From contig NZ_FOSQ01000017.1 in NCBI RefSeq assembly GCF_900114315.1, forward strand, positions 1-64,000: 64,000 nt of DNA. Direction: 5' to 3'. Of the stretch, positions 54,885-62,896 are shown one piece after another. Made by a program: the position numbers and the translations under genes. Within the stretch, counting starts at the first letter, position 1, and each line of letters opens with the position of its first letter. The notes under the pieces were generated by a model. The model did no database searches, had not been told where the DNA came from, and saw only the letters and a program-made list of their open reading frames with translations. The DNA comes from Falsiroseomonas stagni DSM 19981 (lineage in GTDB: Bacteria > Pseudomonadota > Alphaproteobacteria > Acetobacterales > Acetobacteraceae).

Positions 54885-54938
54885 GGGGAAGGCGCTGCCT
54901 TCCCCACACCCCATCCGCCAGGAGGCAGAACCCCCTGG
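54885..54938. repeat. modular hairpin array E (partly decayed)
   Basis: GGGGAAGGC/GCCTTCCCC at 54885-54905 is perfect (9 bp, 3-nt loop). After the usual spacer (ACACCCCATCCG) comes CCAGGAGGC...ACCCCCTGG at 54918-54938, in which the second arm has mutated so the stem is broken in the middle. The tail ACCATCATCAG matches array A. This copy lies between two divergent genes, so it is not at a 3' end. Confidence 0.8.
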
Positions 54939-55018
54939 ACCATCATCAGAACAAAACCCCGCCCTTTCCCGCACGCAGCATCAGCGCGATATTGTCCGGA
55001 CGAATCCCGAGGGACAGC

Positions 55019-56218
55019 ATGGCCAAGGACGATCGCGTCATCATCGCAGGGGCAGGCCCCGTCGGCATGGTCGCCGCCGCCTACCTGGCCGGGGAAGGCA
55101 TCCCCGTCACCATCGTCGAACAGGCACAGGACCTGCCCGATGATCTCCGTGCCTCCACCTTCCACCCGCCCACCCTCGATATGCTCGGCCGCTTCGGCGT
55201 GGTGCAGTCCCTGATCGACCAGGGCCTGGTCTGCCCCTTCTGGCAGTTCCGCGACCGCCACCAGGGCGTGATCGCGACCTTCGAGATGGAGCGCCTGAAG
55301 GACGACACCGCCCACCCCTACCGCCTGCAATGCGAACAATGGCGCCTGACGCGCATGCTGCGCGAACAGATGGCGGGCAACCCCGACGTCCAGTTCATCT
55401 ATGACGCGAAGGCCGACAGCGTCGCGCAGGACGCCGATGGCGTCACGCTGACCATTGAACGCGCGGACGGGTCGAAGGAACCGCTGCGCGGCCGCTACCT
55501 CATCGGCGCCGATGGCGCGCGCAGCGCGGTCAGGCGTTCGGTCGGCACGGAGTTCCGCGGCCAGACCATCCCGGAGATCTTCCTGTCACTGTCGACAACC
55601 TTCCCCTTCCACGACCACATCAACGATCTCTCCAACATCGCCTATATCAGCGATCCGCAGGAATGGTTCGTGCTGCTGCGCACGGCCAGCCTGTGGCGCG
55701 TGCTGTTCCCCACCGATCCCAACGAGACGGAGGAACAGATGACCGACCCCGCGCGGATGGATGCGCGCCTCCAGGCCGTGGTGCCCAATCCCGCCGGCTA
55801 CACGGTGAAGCACCGCACCGCCTATCGGGTGCATGAGCGGGTGGTGGACGAATACGTTCATGGCCGCGTCTTCCTCGCCGGCGATGCCGCGCATATCAAC
55901 AACCCGCTCGGCGGCATGGGCATGAATGGCGGCATCCACGATGCCTTCAACCTGGCCTCCAAGCTGACCGAGGTCTGGAAGGGCGCCGATGCGTCGCTGA
56001 TGGGCCGCTATGGCCGCCAGCGGCGCAAGGTGGCGCTCGACGTCGTGCAGCAGCAGGCGCTGCGCAACCGCCAGATCCTGAACCAGCGGGACCCGGAGCA
56101 GCGCCGCGCCTATCACGACGAATTGCGCGCCACCGTCGCCGACCCCGCCAAGCACCGCGCCTACCTGCTGCGCAGCGCGATGATCCAGTCGCTGCGGGAC
56201 CTGGAGGCCGTGGCGTGA
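55019..56218 (+). CDS. FAD-dependent aromatic monooxygenase
   Basis: 399 aa, group A flavoprotein hydroxylase (PHBH fold). Motifs: IIAGAGPVGMVAAAYLAGEG (FAD), DGARSAVR (the DG motif) and VFLAGDAAHINNPLGGMGMNGG (GD motif). A good GAGGGA site precedes 55019. Such enzymes hydroxylate aromatic or heteroaromatic acids using NAD(P)H and O2. With the maleamate/N-carbamoylsarcosine-type hydrolase downstream, a nicotinate- or hydroxypyridine-type pathway is possible but not shown. Confidence 0.88.
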   Translation: MAKDDRVIIAGAGPVGMVAAAYLAGEGIPVTIVEQAQDLPDDLRASTFHPPTLDMLGRFGVVQSLIDQGLVCPFWQFRDRHQGVIATFEMERLKDDTAHPYRLQCEQWRLTRMLREQMAGNPDVQFIYDAKADSVAQDADGVTLTIERADGSKEPLRGRYLIGADGARSAVRRSVGTEFRGQTIPEIFLSLSTTFPFHDHINDLSNIAYISDPQEWFVLLRTASLWRVLFPTDPNETEEQMTDPARMDARLQAVVPNPAGYTVKHRTAYRVHERVVDEYVHGRVFLAGDAAHINNPLGGMGMNGGIHDAFNLASKLTEVWKGADASLMGRYGRQRRKVALDVVQQQALRNRQILNQRDPEQRRAYHDELRATVADPAKHRAYLLRSAMIQSLRDLEAVA

Positions 56219-56246
56219 TCACCACCGCCACCCCCCCCGCCCCTTC

Positions 56247-56362
56247 GGCCGCCAAGGGCGGCCCGCGCACAGACCAGCATCAACGGATGGCGTGCCAGCG
56301 CGTAGGCGCGCAGCCAAGCGCGCGGAGCGCGCGCCTCACGCCGCAGGCGTGCCTTCGGCACG
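56247..56362. repeat. cluster of short hairpins G
   Basis: In the 166-bp gap between the monooxygenase and hydrolase genes: GGCCGCC/GGCGGCC (56247-56263, 3-nt loop), GCGCG/CGCGC (56298-56311, 4-nt loop), GCGCGC/GCGCGC (56318-56332, 3-nt loop), CACGCC/GGCGTG (56337-56351, 3-nt loop) and CGTGCC/GGCACG (56348-56362, 3-nt loop). The last two share CGTG and exclude each other. The modules differ from those of arrays A-F but the short-loop design is alike. Confidence 0.7.
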
Positions 56363-56384
56363 ACGCGCTTGAGGGCACAAATCC

Positions 56385-57008
56385 ATGAGCGGCCATCCGG
56401 AAGCCGACATCTACCACCGCCAGGGCATGGGCAACACGGCGGGGATGGGCCAGCGCCCGGCCCTCGTCATCGTCGACTACGTCAACGGCTTCGCCGATCC
56501 CGCGCATTTCGGCGGCGGCAATATCGGCCCCGCGATCGCGGAGACGGTGAAGCTCCTCGCCTTCGCGCGCGCCCATCGCTGGCCCGTCGCCCATACCCGC
56601 GTGGTCTATGCGGATGACGGGTCGGATGCCGGCGTCTTCACGCTGAAGGCGCCGTCCCTGCTGAAGCTGACGGAGCATTCGCCCCTGTCGCAGATCGTCG
56701 CGGAACTCACCCCCGTCGCCGGGGAGCATATCGTCCGCAAGCAGGGGGCGTCCGGCTTCTTCGACACCAACCTGGCGTCCTGGCTGCGCTACCAGGGGGC
56801 GGATACGGTGGTGGTCGCGGGCTGCACCACCTCCGGCTGCGTGCGTGCCACCGTGGTGGACAGCATGCAGCACAATTTCCGCACCATCGTCGCCACCGAT
56901 TGCGTCGGCGACCGCGCCATCGGCCCGCATGAGGCCAACCTGTTCGACATGGGCCAGAAATACGCTGACCTGATGACCCGCGCGCAGATCCAGGCCGCTT
57001 CAGGCTGA
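56385..57008 (+). CDS. cysteine hydrolase (N-carbamoylsarcosine/maleamate amidohydrolase-like)
   Basis: 207 aa isochorismatase-fold enzyme. Triad: Asp31 (LVIVDYVNGF), Lys119 (IVRKQGAS) and Cys152 in VVAGCTTSGCVRAT. The CTTSGCVRAT form is that of N-carbamoylsarcosine amidase and maleamate amidohydrolase (NicF). The family releases ammonia from a carbamoyl or amide group. It follows the monooxygenase on the same strand; together they could belong to a pyridine or creatinine-type route, but no other pathway genes are here. Confidence 0.85.
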   Translation: MSGHPEADIYHRQGMGNTAGMGQRPALVIVDYVNGFADPAHFGGGNIGPAIAETVKLLAFARAHRWPVAHTRVVYADDGSDAGVFTLKAPSLLKLTEHSPLSQIVAELTPVAGEHIVRKQGASGFFDTNLASWLRYQGADTVVVAGCTTSGCVRATVVDSMQHNFRTIVATDCVGDRAIGPHEANLFDMGQKYADLMTRAQIQAASG

Positions 57009-57016
57009 AGAAGGGC

Positions 57017-57078
57017 CAGGGCCGGTTCGGCCCTGCCGGGGGGTACCAATGGGTGCAGGGGGGACGGAGCCCTCCTGC
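57017..57078. repeat. modular hairpin array F (short, decayed)
   Basis: CAGGGCCG/CGGCCCTG at 57017-57035 (8 bp, 3-nt loop) and a degenerate relative of the GCAGGGGGGC module at 57055-57078 whose arms no longer pair fully. It lies in the convergent gap between the hydrolase and the ygfZ-like gene. Confidence 0.6.
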
Positions 57079-57080
57079 CT

Positions 57081-57911
57081 TCACCCCGCCGGCGTCTTCT
57101 CCGCCGGCAGATGCATCCATCCCGGCACGCGCGGCGTCAGCACCGCGCCCCCGGCCGACAGCACCACCCCTTCCGCCAGCGCGTCCAGCCGCAGCATGGC
57201 CAGCCCGTGGCCGGCGCGGGCGGAGCGCATCTCCCCCACCTCCACCCCGTCCCGCATCACCGGCGTGCCGGGCGGTGGCAGGCCGCCCTCGACCGAGACG
57301 GGGATGATCCGCCGCTTCAGCAGGCCGCGATACTTGGTCCGGGCCGTCAGTTCCTGGCCCATGTAGCAGCCCTTGGTCCAGGACACGCCGCCGAGTTCGT
57401 CGAAGCCGCCTTCCAGCAGCACCGACTTCTCCGGCTCCAGGTCCCGGCTGCCATCGGTCAGCCCCAGCGACAGGCGGTGCAGGTCCCACGCCGCCTCATC
57501 CGCATCGCCCACCGGCGTGCCGCCCAGGATGCGCCACCCCGCCTCCGGCAGGCGCGGGTCGGGCCCGGCGATGGAACGAGGCGGCGGCAGCGAACCGCCC
57601 CAGGCCGCCAGCACCACGAAATCGGCGGAGACGTCGCGCAGCGCCACCCGGTTGCGAAGCCGGAAGCGCGTCAGGCGCTGGACCAGGGATGCCGCCTGTT
57701 CCCGCTCCACATCCAGCAGCAGGCGTTCGCCATCGGACAGGATGAAGAAATCCGCCAGCCACTTGCCCTGCGGCGTCAGCAGCGCGGCCCAGATGGCGGT
57801 GCCGGGCACCGCCTTGGTCACGTCGTTGGAGACGAGTCCCTGCAGGAAGGGGATCCGGTCCTCCCCCGCCACTTCAACGACTCCACGGCCCGGCAATACG
57901 GCAATCGGCAT
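57081..57911 (-). CDS. YgfZ/GcvT domain protein (iron-sulfur cluster maintenance)
   Basis: 276 aa. GcvT-like fold: opening VLPGRGVVEVAGEDRIPFLQ, and the YgfZ signature KGCYMGQELTART (with its conserved Cys) near residue 190. YgfZ proteins use folate to help assemble or repair Fe-S clusters in certain enzymes. It stands alone: convergent with the hydrolase and divergent from the glycosyltransferase genes. Confidence 0.93.
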   Translation of the reverse strand: MPIAVLPGRGVVEVAGEDRIPFLQGLVSNDVTKAVPGTAIWAALLTPQGKWLADFFILSDGERLLLDVEREQAASLVQRLTRFRLRNRVALRDVSADFVVLAAWGGSLPPPRSIAGPDPRLPEAGWRILGGTPVGDADEAAWDLHRLSLGLTDGSRDLEPEKSVLLEGGFDELGGVSWTKGCYMGQELTARTKYRGLLKRRIIPVSVEGGLPPPGTPVMRDGVEVGEMRSARAGHGLAMLRLDALAEGVVLSAGGAVLTPRVPGWMHLPAEKTPAG

Positions 57912-58008
57912 GGGTCACAAGGTGGGCGGGCGGGGGCCTGGTTGCAACCGCCAGCCTTTCCGGGGGCGGGGTGGGGCCCCACCGCGCCGCGTGCTACGCC
58001 AGCATCCG

Positions 58009-58914
58009 ATGCGCATCCTCTTCGTCACCTCCACCCGGATCGGCGATGCCGTGCTGTCCACCGGGCTGCTCGACCATCTGCTGCGCGCCCATCCCGGTGC
58101 CCGCATCACGGTGGCCTGCGGCCCGGCGGCGGAAGGCGTCTTCGCGCGCATGCCGGGGCTGGAACGGCTGATCGTGCTGCGCAAGCGCCGCTGGTCCCTG
58201 CATTGGCTGACGCTCTGGTCGGAGGTCGCCTTCACCTGGTGGGACCTGGTGATCGACCTCCGCGCCTCGGCGCTGGCCTGGATGGTGCCCGCCCGCCGCC
58301 GCGCCACCGCCCGCGGCGGCCGCCGGCCGGGCCATCGCCTGGTCCATCTCGGCGCGCTGCTCGGCCTCGATCCGCCCCCGCTGCCCGTCGCCTGGACGGC
58401 GGCGGCGGATGAGGCGAAGGCGGCCGCGCTCCTGCCCGGCGGGCCCTGGCTTGTCCTCGGCCCCACCGCGAACTGGGACCGCAAGGTCTGGCCCGCCGAC
58501 CGTTTCGTTCAGGTGGCGCAGGCGCTGACCGCCCCCGGCGCCGCGCTGGACGGCGCCCGCATCGCCATCCTCGGCGGCCCGGGCAGCCCCGAACGTGCCA
58601 TGGCCGCCCCCGTCCTGGCCGCCCTGCCCGGCGCGCTGGACCTGGTCGGCACGCTGTCCCTGCCGGAGGTCGCCTCGGTATTGAAGCGGGCCGCGCTGTT
58701 CATCGGCAATGACAGCGGGCTGATGCACCTCTCGGCCGCGGCCGGGGCGCCCACCATCGGCCTGTTCGGCCGCAGCAGCGCCGCGGAATACGGCCCCTCC
58801 GGCCCCCATGCCCGCGCGGTGGAGGCCGATGGCCCGCCCTATGAATCCCCCATGACCGACCTGCCCGTCCCCCGCGTGCTGGAAGCCGCCAACGCCCTGC
58901 TGTCGCCGCCATGA
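58009..58914 (+). CDS. family 9 glycosyltransferase (heptosyltransferase-like)
   Basis: 301 aa. Two Rossmann-like halves: the start MRILFVTSTRIGDAVLSTGL is typical of ADP-heptose:LPS transferases, with LGPTANWDRKVWPADRF, and FIGNDSGLMHLSAAAGAPTIGLFG in the donor-binding half. It probably adds heptose or a related sugar to the LPS inner core at the cytoplasmic face of the inner membrane. The stop overlaps the next glycosyltransferase start by 4 bp. Confidence 0.88.
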   Translation: MRILFVTSTRIGDAVLSTGLLDHLLRAHPGARITVACGPAAEGVFARMPGLERLIVLRKRRWSLHWLTLWSEVAFTWWDLVIDLRASALAWMVPARRRATARGGRRPGHRLVHLGALLGLDPPPLPVAWTAAADEAKAAALLPGGPWLVLGPTANWDRKVWPADRFVQVAQALTAPGAALDGARIAILGGPGSPERAMAAPVLAALPGALDLVGTLSLPEVASVLKRAALFIGNDSGLMHLSAAAGAPTIGLFGRSSAAEYGPSGPHARAVEADGPPYESPMTDLPVPRVLEAANALLSPP

Positions 58915-60023
58915 CGCCGCTGCGGGTCATCATGGTGACGCAGAACTTCACCCCCGACCCCGGCGGCATCGAGACCACCATGGGCGGCCTGGCGCGGGAG
59001 ATCGCGAAGGCCGGCCACCCCATCACCGTCTACGCGGAACGCATCCGGTCCGGCCGGGCGGAGGATACGCCGCCCGAGATCCCGCTCCGCCGCTTCGGCG
59101 GCCCGCGCCCGCTGCGCCGCCTGGCCCGGCGCCTCGCCCTGTGGCGGGCATGCCGCGCCGACCCGCCGGACGCCATCATCGCCGACAGCTGGAAAAGCGT
59201 GGAGGCCATCCCCGCCACCACCGCGCGGCTGCTGGTCCTGGCGCATGGCATGGAATTCCCGCCCGATGCCTCCCCGGCCAAGATCGCCCGCATCCGCGCG
59301 GCCCTGGCCCGCGCCGACGCGATCGCCGCCAATTCCGGCTACACCGCCGCCCTGGTGCGCCCCCATCTCCGCCCCGGCCAGCGGCTGGAGATCGTCCAGC
59401 CCGTCATCCAGCCGCAGCCCGACCCCAGCGCCGCCGACATCACCGCGGCGGCGGCGCTGTGCCGGGCCGCGAACCCCGTCCTGCTGAGCCTGGCGCGGCT
59501 GGAACCGCGCAAGGGCTTCGACCAGGTGATCCGCGCCCTGCCCGCCCTGGCCCATGCCTTCCCCGGCATCCGCCACATCATCGCCGGCGGCGGCCCGGAC
59601 CGGGACCGGCTGGCGGCGCTGGCAGCCGAATGCGGCGTCGAGGATCGCGTGGTCTTCGCCGGCCGGGTGGAGGAAGGGCTGAAGGCCGCGCTGTATCGCC
59701 GCGCCACGCTCTTCGCCATGCCGGTGCGGCGCGAAGGCGCCTCCGTGGAGGGCTTCGGCCTCACCTATCTCGAAGCCGCCTGGCACGGCCTGGCCGCCCT
59801 GGCCGGGCGGGATGGCGGCGCGGTGGATGCGGTGGCGGAGGGCGAGACCGGCCTGGTCTGCGACGGCGCCGATCCTGATGCGGTGCGCGACGCCCTGGCC
59901 GCGATGCTCGCGGACGAACCCCGCCGCGCGGCGATGGGGCAGGCGGCGGCGGCGCGGGTGCGCCGCGACTTCGTGTGGGAGGCCGTGACGCCGCGCTACG
60001 TCGCGCTATTGCGCGCGGACTAG
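58911..60023 (+). CDS. family 4 glycosyltransferase
   Basis: 370 aa GT-B fold. Start VIMVTQNFTPDPGGIETTMG contains the Gly-rich acceptor loop; the donor domain has SLARLEPRKGFDQVIRALP and EGFGLTYLEAAWHG, the EX7E-like motif that binds the nucleotide sugar. It probably acts after the GT9 enzyme in LPS or capsule assembly. Its stop and that of the convergent ligase-like gene share the four bases CTAG. Confidence 0.9.
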   Translation: MTPLRVIMVTQNFTPDPGGIETTMGGLAREIAKAGHPITVYAERIRSGRAEDTPPEIPLRRFGGPRPLRRLARRLALWRACRADPPDAIIADSWKSVEAIPATTARLLVLAHGMEFPPDASPAKIARIRAALARADAIAANSGYTAALVRPHLRPGQRLEIVQPVIQPQPDPSAADITAAAALCRAANPVLLSLARLEPRKGFDQVIRALPALAHAFPGIRHIIAGGGPDRDRLAALAAECGVEDRVVFAGRVEEGLKAALYRRATLFAMPVRREGASVEGFGLTYLEAAWHGLAALAGRDGGAVDAVAEGETGLVCDGADPDAVRDALAAMLADEPRRAAMGQAAAARVRRDFVWEAVTPRYVALLRAD

Positions 60024-61285
60024 ATCTCGCTGTTGCGCGGCCCCTGAATGGCCCGGATCGCCACGGCCAGCAGCAGCAGCATGCCGATCCACCATTCCTG
60101 CCAGATGCCGTAGCTCAGCATCCCCACCACCAGCGCCGCGCCATAGGCGCCGACCGCCCCCGGCCCCAGCCGGGCCGCCGCGAAGCCCAGCGCCGCCAGC
60201 ATCGCCGCCGCCAGCACAGCCCCCACCGCGCCCAGTTCCAGCCAGACCTGCAGCGCGGCGTTGTGCGTGTGCAGCGGCAGGCGCTGCGCCGGCGGCCGGG
60301 CGAACCAGATGCGCGATGCCTCGGAGGTCAGGCCGAAGCGGTCCAGCGTCTCCCGGTCGAACACCGCCGTGCCGCCGGGAATGGCGCGCGCCGATTCGCC
60401 GCCCCAGCCCAGCAGCGGCCGTTCCGCGATCCGCTGGTTGGCGAAATCCCAGATCAGGATGCGATGCGCCGCCGATGGCTGGATCGCCTCCAGCCCCGGC
60501 AGGCGCGGCAGGATCGCCGCCGTCAGCAGCGGCGCCACCAGCACCACCCCCGCGGCACCCAGGCCGATCAGCCGCCCGCCCCAGCGCCCCAGCAGCCAGG
60601 CCGCGCCCATCGCCAGGATGCCCGCGAAGGCCGCGATCTTCGCGGATTCCGCCGGCAGCATGACGGAAGCCGCCAGCCCCGCCACCACCAGCAGCCCCCG
60701 CGCCCACCACCGCAGCCTCGGCCAGGCGGCCGCCACCGGCAGCAGCACCGCGATCACGGCAACCGCCGATTTCAGCCCGAAGAACAGCCAGGGCGGCGCC
60801 TCCCGCAGCCCGCGCACCGCGGCCCGGATGGCGTTGCCGCTCAGATGATCCGCCGCCGCCAGCGCGATCCCGATGGCGAGCCCCGCCGCCAGCGTCCGCC
60901 CCGCCAGCGCCAGCCTTTCCGCGGGTTCCTGGGCCATGGCCTGCGCCGCCGCCGCCGCCAGCAGCACGAAGCCGCCGAAGCGCAGCCCCGTGCCCAGCGC
61001 GCGCATCGGGTCCGGCGCCCAGGCCGCGCTCACCATCGTCCAGGCCGCGATCGCCAGCGCCGCCCCCACCACCGGGCCGATGGGTGGCCAGGGCCAGGCC
61101 CCCGTCACCCGCCGCCCCGCCACCACCATCGCCAGCAGGCCGAGGCTCGTCACCAGCGCGATGGCGCGGAACTGCAGCACCGCCACCAGCGGCACCGCCG
61201 CCAGCATGACGACCAGCGGCAATGTCGGCCCCTTGGACAAAGGACTGCGGGCAAAGGGGGCGGCAGGCGTCACGCGGGCATCCAT
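60020..61285 (-). CDS. O-antigen ligase family protein (Wzy_C)
   Basis: 421 aa with about 10-12 membrane helices and one large periplasmic loop carrying RILIWDFANQRI and, further on, HTHNAALQVWLELG, the His-Asn segment typical of WaaL/Wzy_C proteins. It may ligate O-antigen to lipid A-core or polymerise repeat units. ATG 61285 was chosen over an upstream ATG at 61330 because the added residues are not hydrophobic or conserved. It is convergent with the glycosyltransferase pair. Confidence 0.86.
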   Translation of the reverse strand: MDARVTPAAPFARSPLSKGPTLPLVVMLAAVPLVAVLQFRAIALVTSLGLLAMVVAGRRVTGAWPWPPIGPVVGAALAIAAWTMVSAAWAPDPMRALGTGLRFGGFVLLAAAAAQAMAQEPAERLALAGRTLAAGLAIGIALAAADHLSGNAIRAAVRGLREAPPWLFFGLKSAVAVIAVLLPVAAAWPRLRWWARGLLVVAGLAASVMLPAESAKIAAFAGILAMGAAWLLGRWGGRLIGLGAAGVVLVAPLLTAAILPRLPGLEAIQPSAAHRILIWDFANQRIAERPLLGWGGESARAIPGGTAVFDRETLDRFGLTSEASRIWFARPPAQRLPLHTHNAALQVWLELGAVGAVLAAAMLAALGFAAARLGPGAVGAYGAALVVGMLSYGIWQEWWIGMLLLLAVAIRAIQGPRNSEI

Positions 61286-61418
61286 CGGCCGGGGGGCCGG
61301 CACAGAGCCACAACGCCCCCCACCCCGCAAGCAAGCGCACCCACCCTGCCCCGCCGCGCGGAAACATGGCAGAAGCCCCCCACCGGATAGCGGCGGCAGG
61401 ACAGGGGACGACGACGAG

Positions 61419-62738
61419 ATGGCGCATTACGAACTGGTGCTGCGCGGCGGCACCTGCGTGCTGCCCTGGGGCGAGCAGGTCACCGATGTCGGGATCCGCG
61501 CCGGCCGCATCGCCACCATCGGCGACCTCTCCCAGGCCCATGCGGAGGAGGAGATCGATTGCCGCGGCCTCCACATCCTCCCCGGCCTGATCGACAGCCA
61601 TGTCCATCTCCGCGAACCCGGCGACCCGGCGGTGGAGACGATCGAGACCGGCACCAAGGCCGCCATCCTCGGCGGGCTGGTCGCGGTGTTCGACATGCCC
61701 AACACCGCGCCCTCCATCACGACGCGGGAGAAGATCGACTGGAAGCGCGAATTCATTCATGGCCGCGCCTGGTGCGACATGGGCTTCTATGTCGGCGCGC
61801 TGAAGACCAACATCGCCTCGCTGGCGGAGCTGGAGGCCCAGCCGAACATCTGCGCCGTGAAGGTCTTCGCCGGCAGCTCCACCGGCGACCTGCTGATCGA
61901 GGATGATGCGAGCCTGGAGGCCGTGATGCGCAGCGGCCGGCGCCGCATCGCCTATCACAGCGAGGATGAGTACCGCCTCCAGTCCCGCCGCCCGAACTAC
62001 ACCACGGGGATGCCGCACCGCATGCACGCGGAATGGCGCGACGTGGAATGCGCCTTCCTCGGCACGCGGCGCCTGATGGCGATCGCGCGGAAGACCAACC
62101 GCCCCGCCCATATCCTGCATGTCTCGACGGCGGAGGAGCTGAACTACCTCAAGGACTATCGCGACCTCTGCACGGTGGAGGTGCTGCTGAACCACCTGAC
62201 CCAGACGGATGAGGCCTATGACCGCCTCAAGGGCTATGCGGTGATGAACCCGCCGATCCGCGATGCGCGGCACATGGAGGCCGCCTGGGCCGCCGTCGCC
62301 GATGGCACGGTGGACACGGTGGGATCGGACCACGCCCCGCACAGCCGGGCGTCCAAGGAGAAGCCCTGGCCGGAATGCGGGTCGGGCCTGACGGGGGTGC
62401 AGACGCTGGTGCCGCTGATGCTGGACCATGTCTCCGCCGGGCGGCTGAGCCTCTCGCGCCTGGCGGACCTGATGGCGGCGGGTCCGGCGCGGGTCTATGG
62501 CATGGTGGGCAAGGGGCGCCTCGCCGCCGGCTACGACGCCGATTTCACCGTGGTGGACATGAAGCGCAGCCGCACCATCGAGGAAAGCTGGATCGTCTCC
62601 CCCTGCGGCTGGACGCCCTTTGCCGGGCATCGCTGCACGGGCTGGCCGGTGATGACCATCCTGCGCGGCCAGGCCGTGATGCGGGAGGATGAGGTGATCG
62701 GCACCCCCGCCGGCGCCCCGGTGCGATTCGCGCCCTGA
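61419..62738 (+). CDS. pyrC: dihydroorotase
   Basis: 439 aa amidohydrolase. Metal-binding HVHLREPG, a late VGSDHAPHS, and FDMPNTAPS mark a dihydroorotase; AVKVFAGSSTG may supply the bridging Lys. It catalyses reversible cyclisation of carbamoyl-aspartate to dihydroorotate in pyrimidine synthesis. The start at 61419 (MAHYELVLRGG) matches the family; the frame is open further upstream but without family sequence. No pyrB is next to it. Divergent from the ligase-like gene. Confidence 0.92.
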   Translation: MAHYELVLRGGTCVLPWGEQVTDVGIRAGRIATIGDLSQAHAEEEIDCRGLHILPGLIDSHVHLREPGDPAVETIETGTKAAILGGLVAVFDMPNTAPSITTREKIDWKREFIHGRAWCDMGFYVGALKTNIASLAELEAQPNICAVKVFAGSSTGDLLIEDDASLEAVMRSGRRRIAYHSEDEYRLQSRRPNYTTGMPHRMHAEWRDVECAFLGTRRLMAIARKTNRPAHILHVSTAEELNYLKDYRDLCTVEVLLNHLTQTDEAYDRLKGYAVMNPPIRDARHMEAAWAAVADGTVDTVGSDHAPHSRASKEKPWPECGSGLTGVQTLVPLMLDHVSAGRLSLSRLADLMAAGPARVYGMVGKGRLAAGYDADFTVVDMKRSRTIEESWIVSPCGWTPFAGHRCTGWPVMTILRGQAVMREDEVIGTPAGAPVRFAP

Positions 62739-62896
62739 CGCACCAGGCTGCGCGGCGGCGCGGCGGCTTCTGCCCACGCATCGGGCAGTCGCCGGGAGGA
62801 GGCCGCCGCCCCGGGCGCGGGCGGCGCCTCGTCGCGGTTGAGGGCATGGCAGCGGGCTGGTAAGGCCCCGCCGGGGTTGCGGCGGAGGGTCTGGTC

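Noticed and set aside
54985-55015. GTCCGGAC palindrome upstream of the monooxygenase as an operator
   Set aside because: Eight palindromic bases are expected often in this composition, and no regulator gene is adjacent.
60006-62777. 923-codon frame antisense to dihydroorotase and overlapping the O-antigen-ligase-like gene in another frame
   Set aside because: Both opposing genes have convincing motifs; the antisense product does not.
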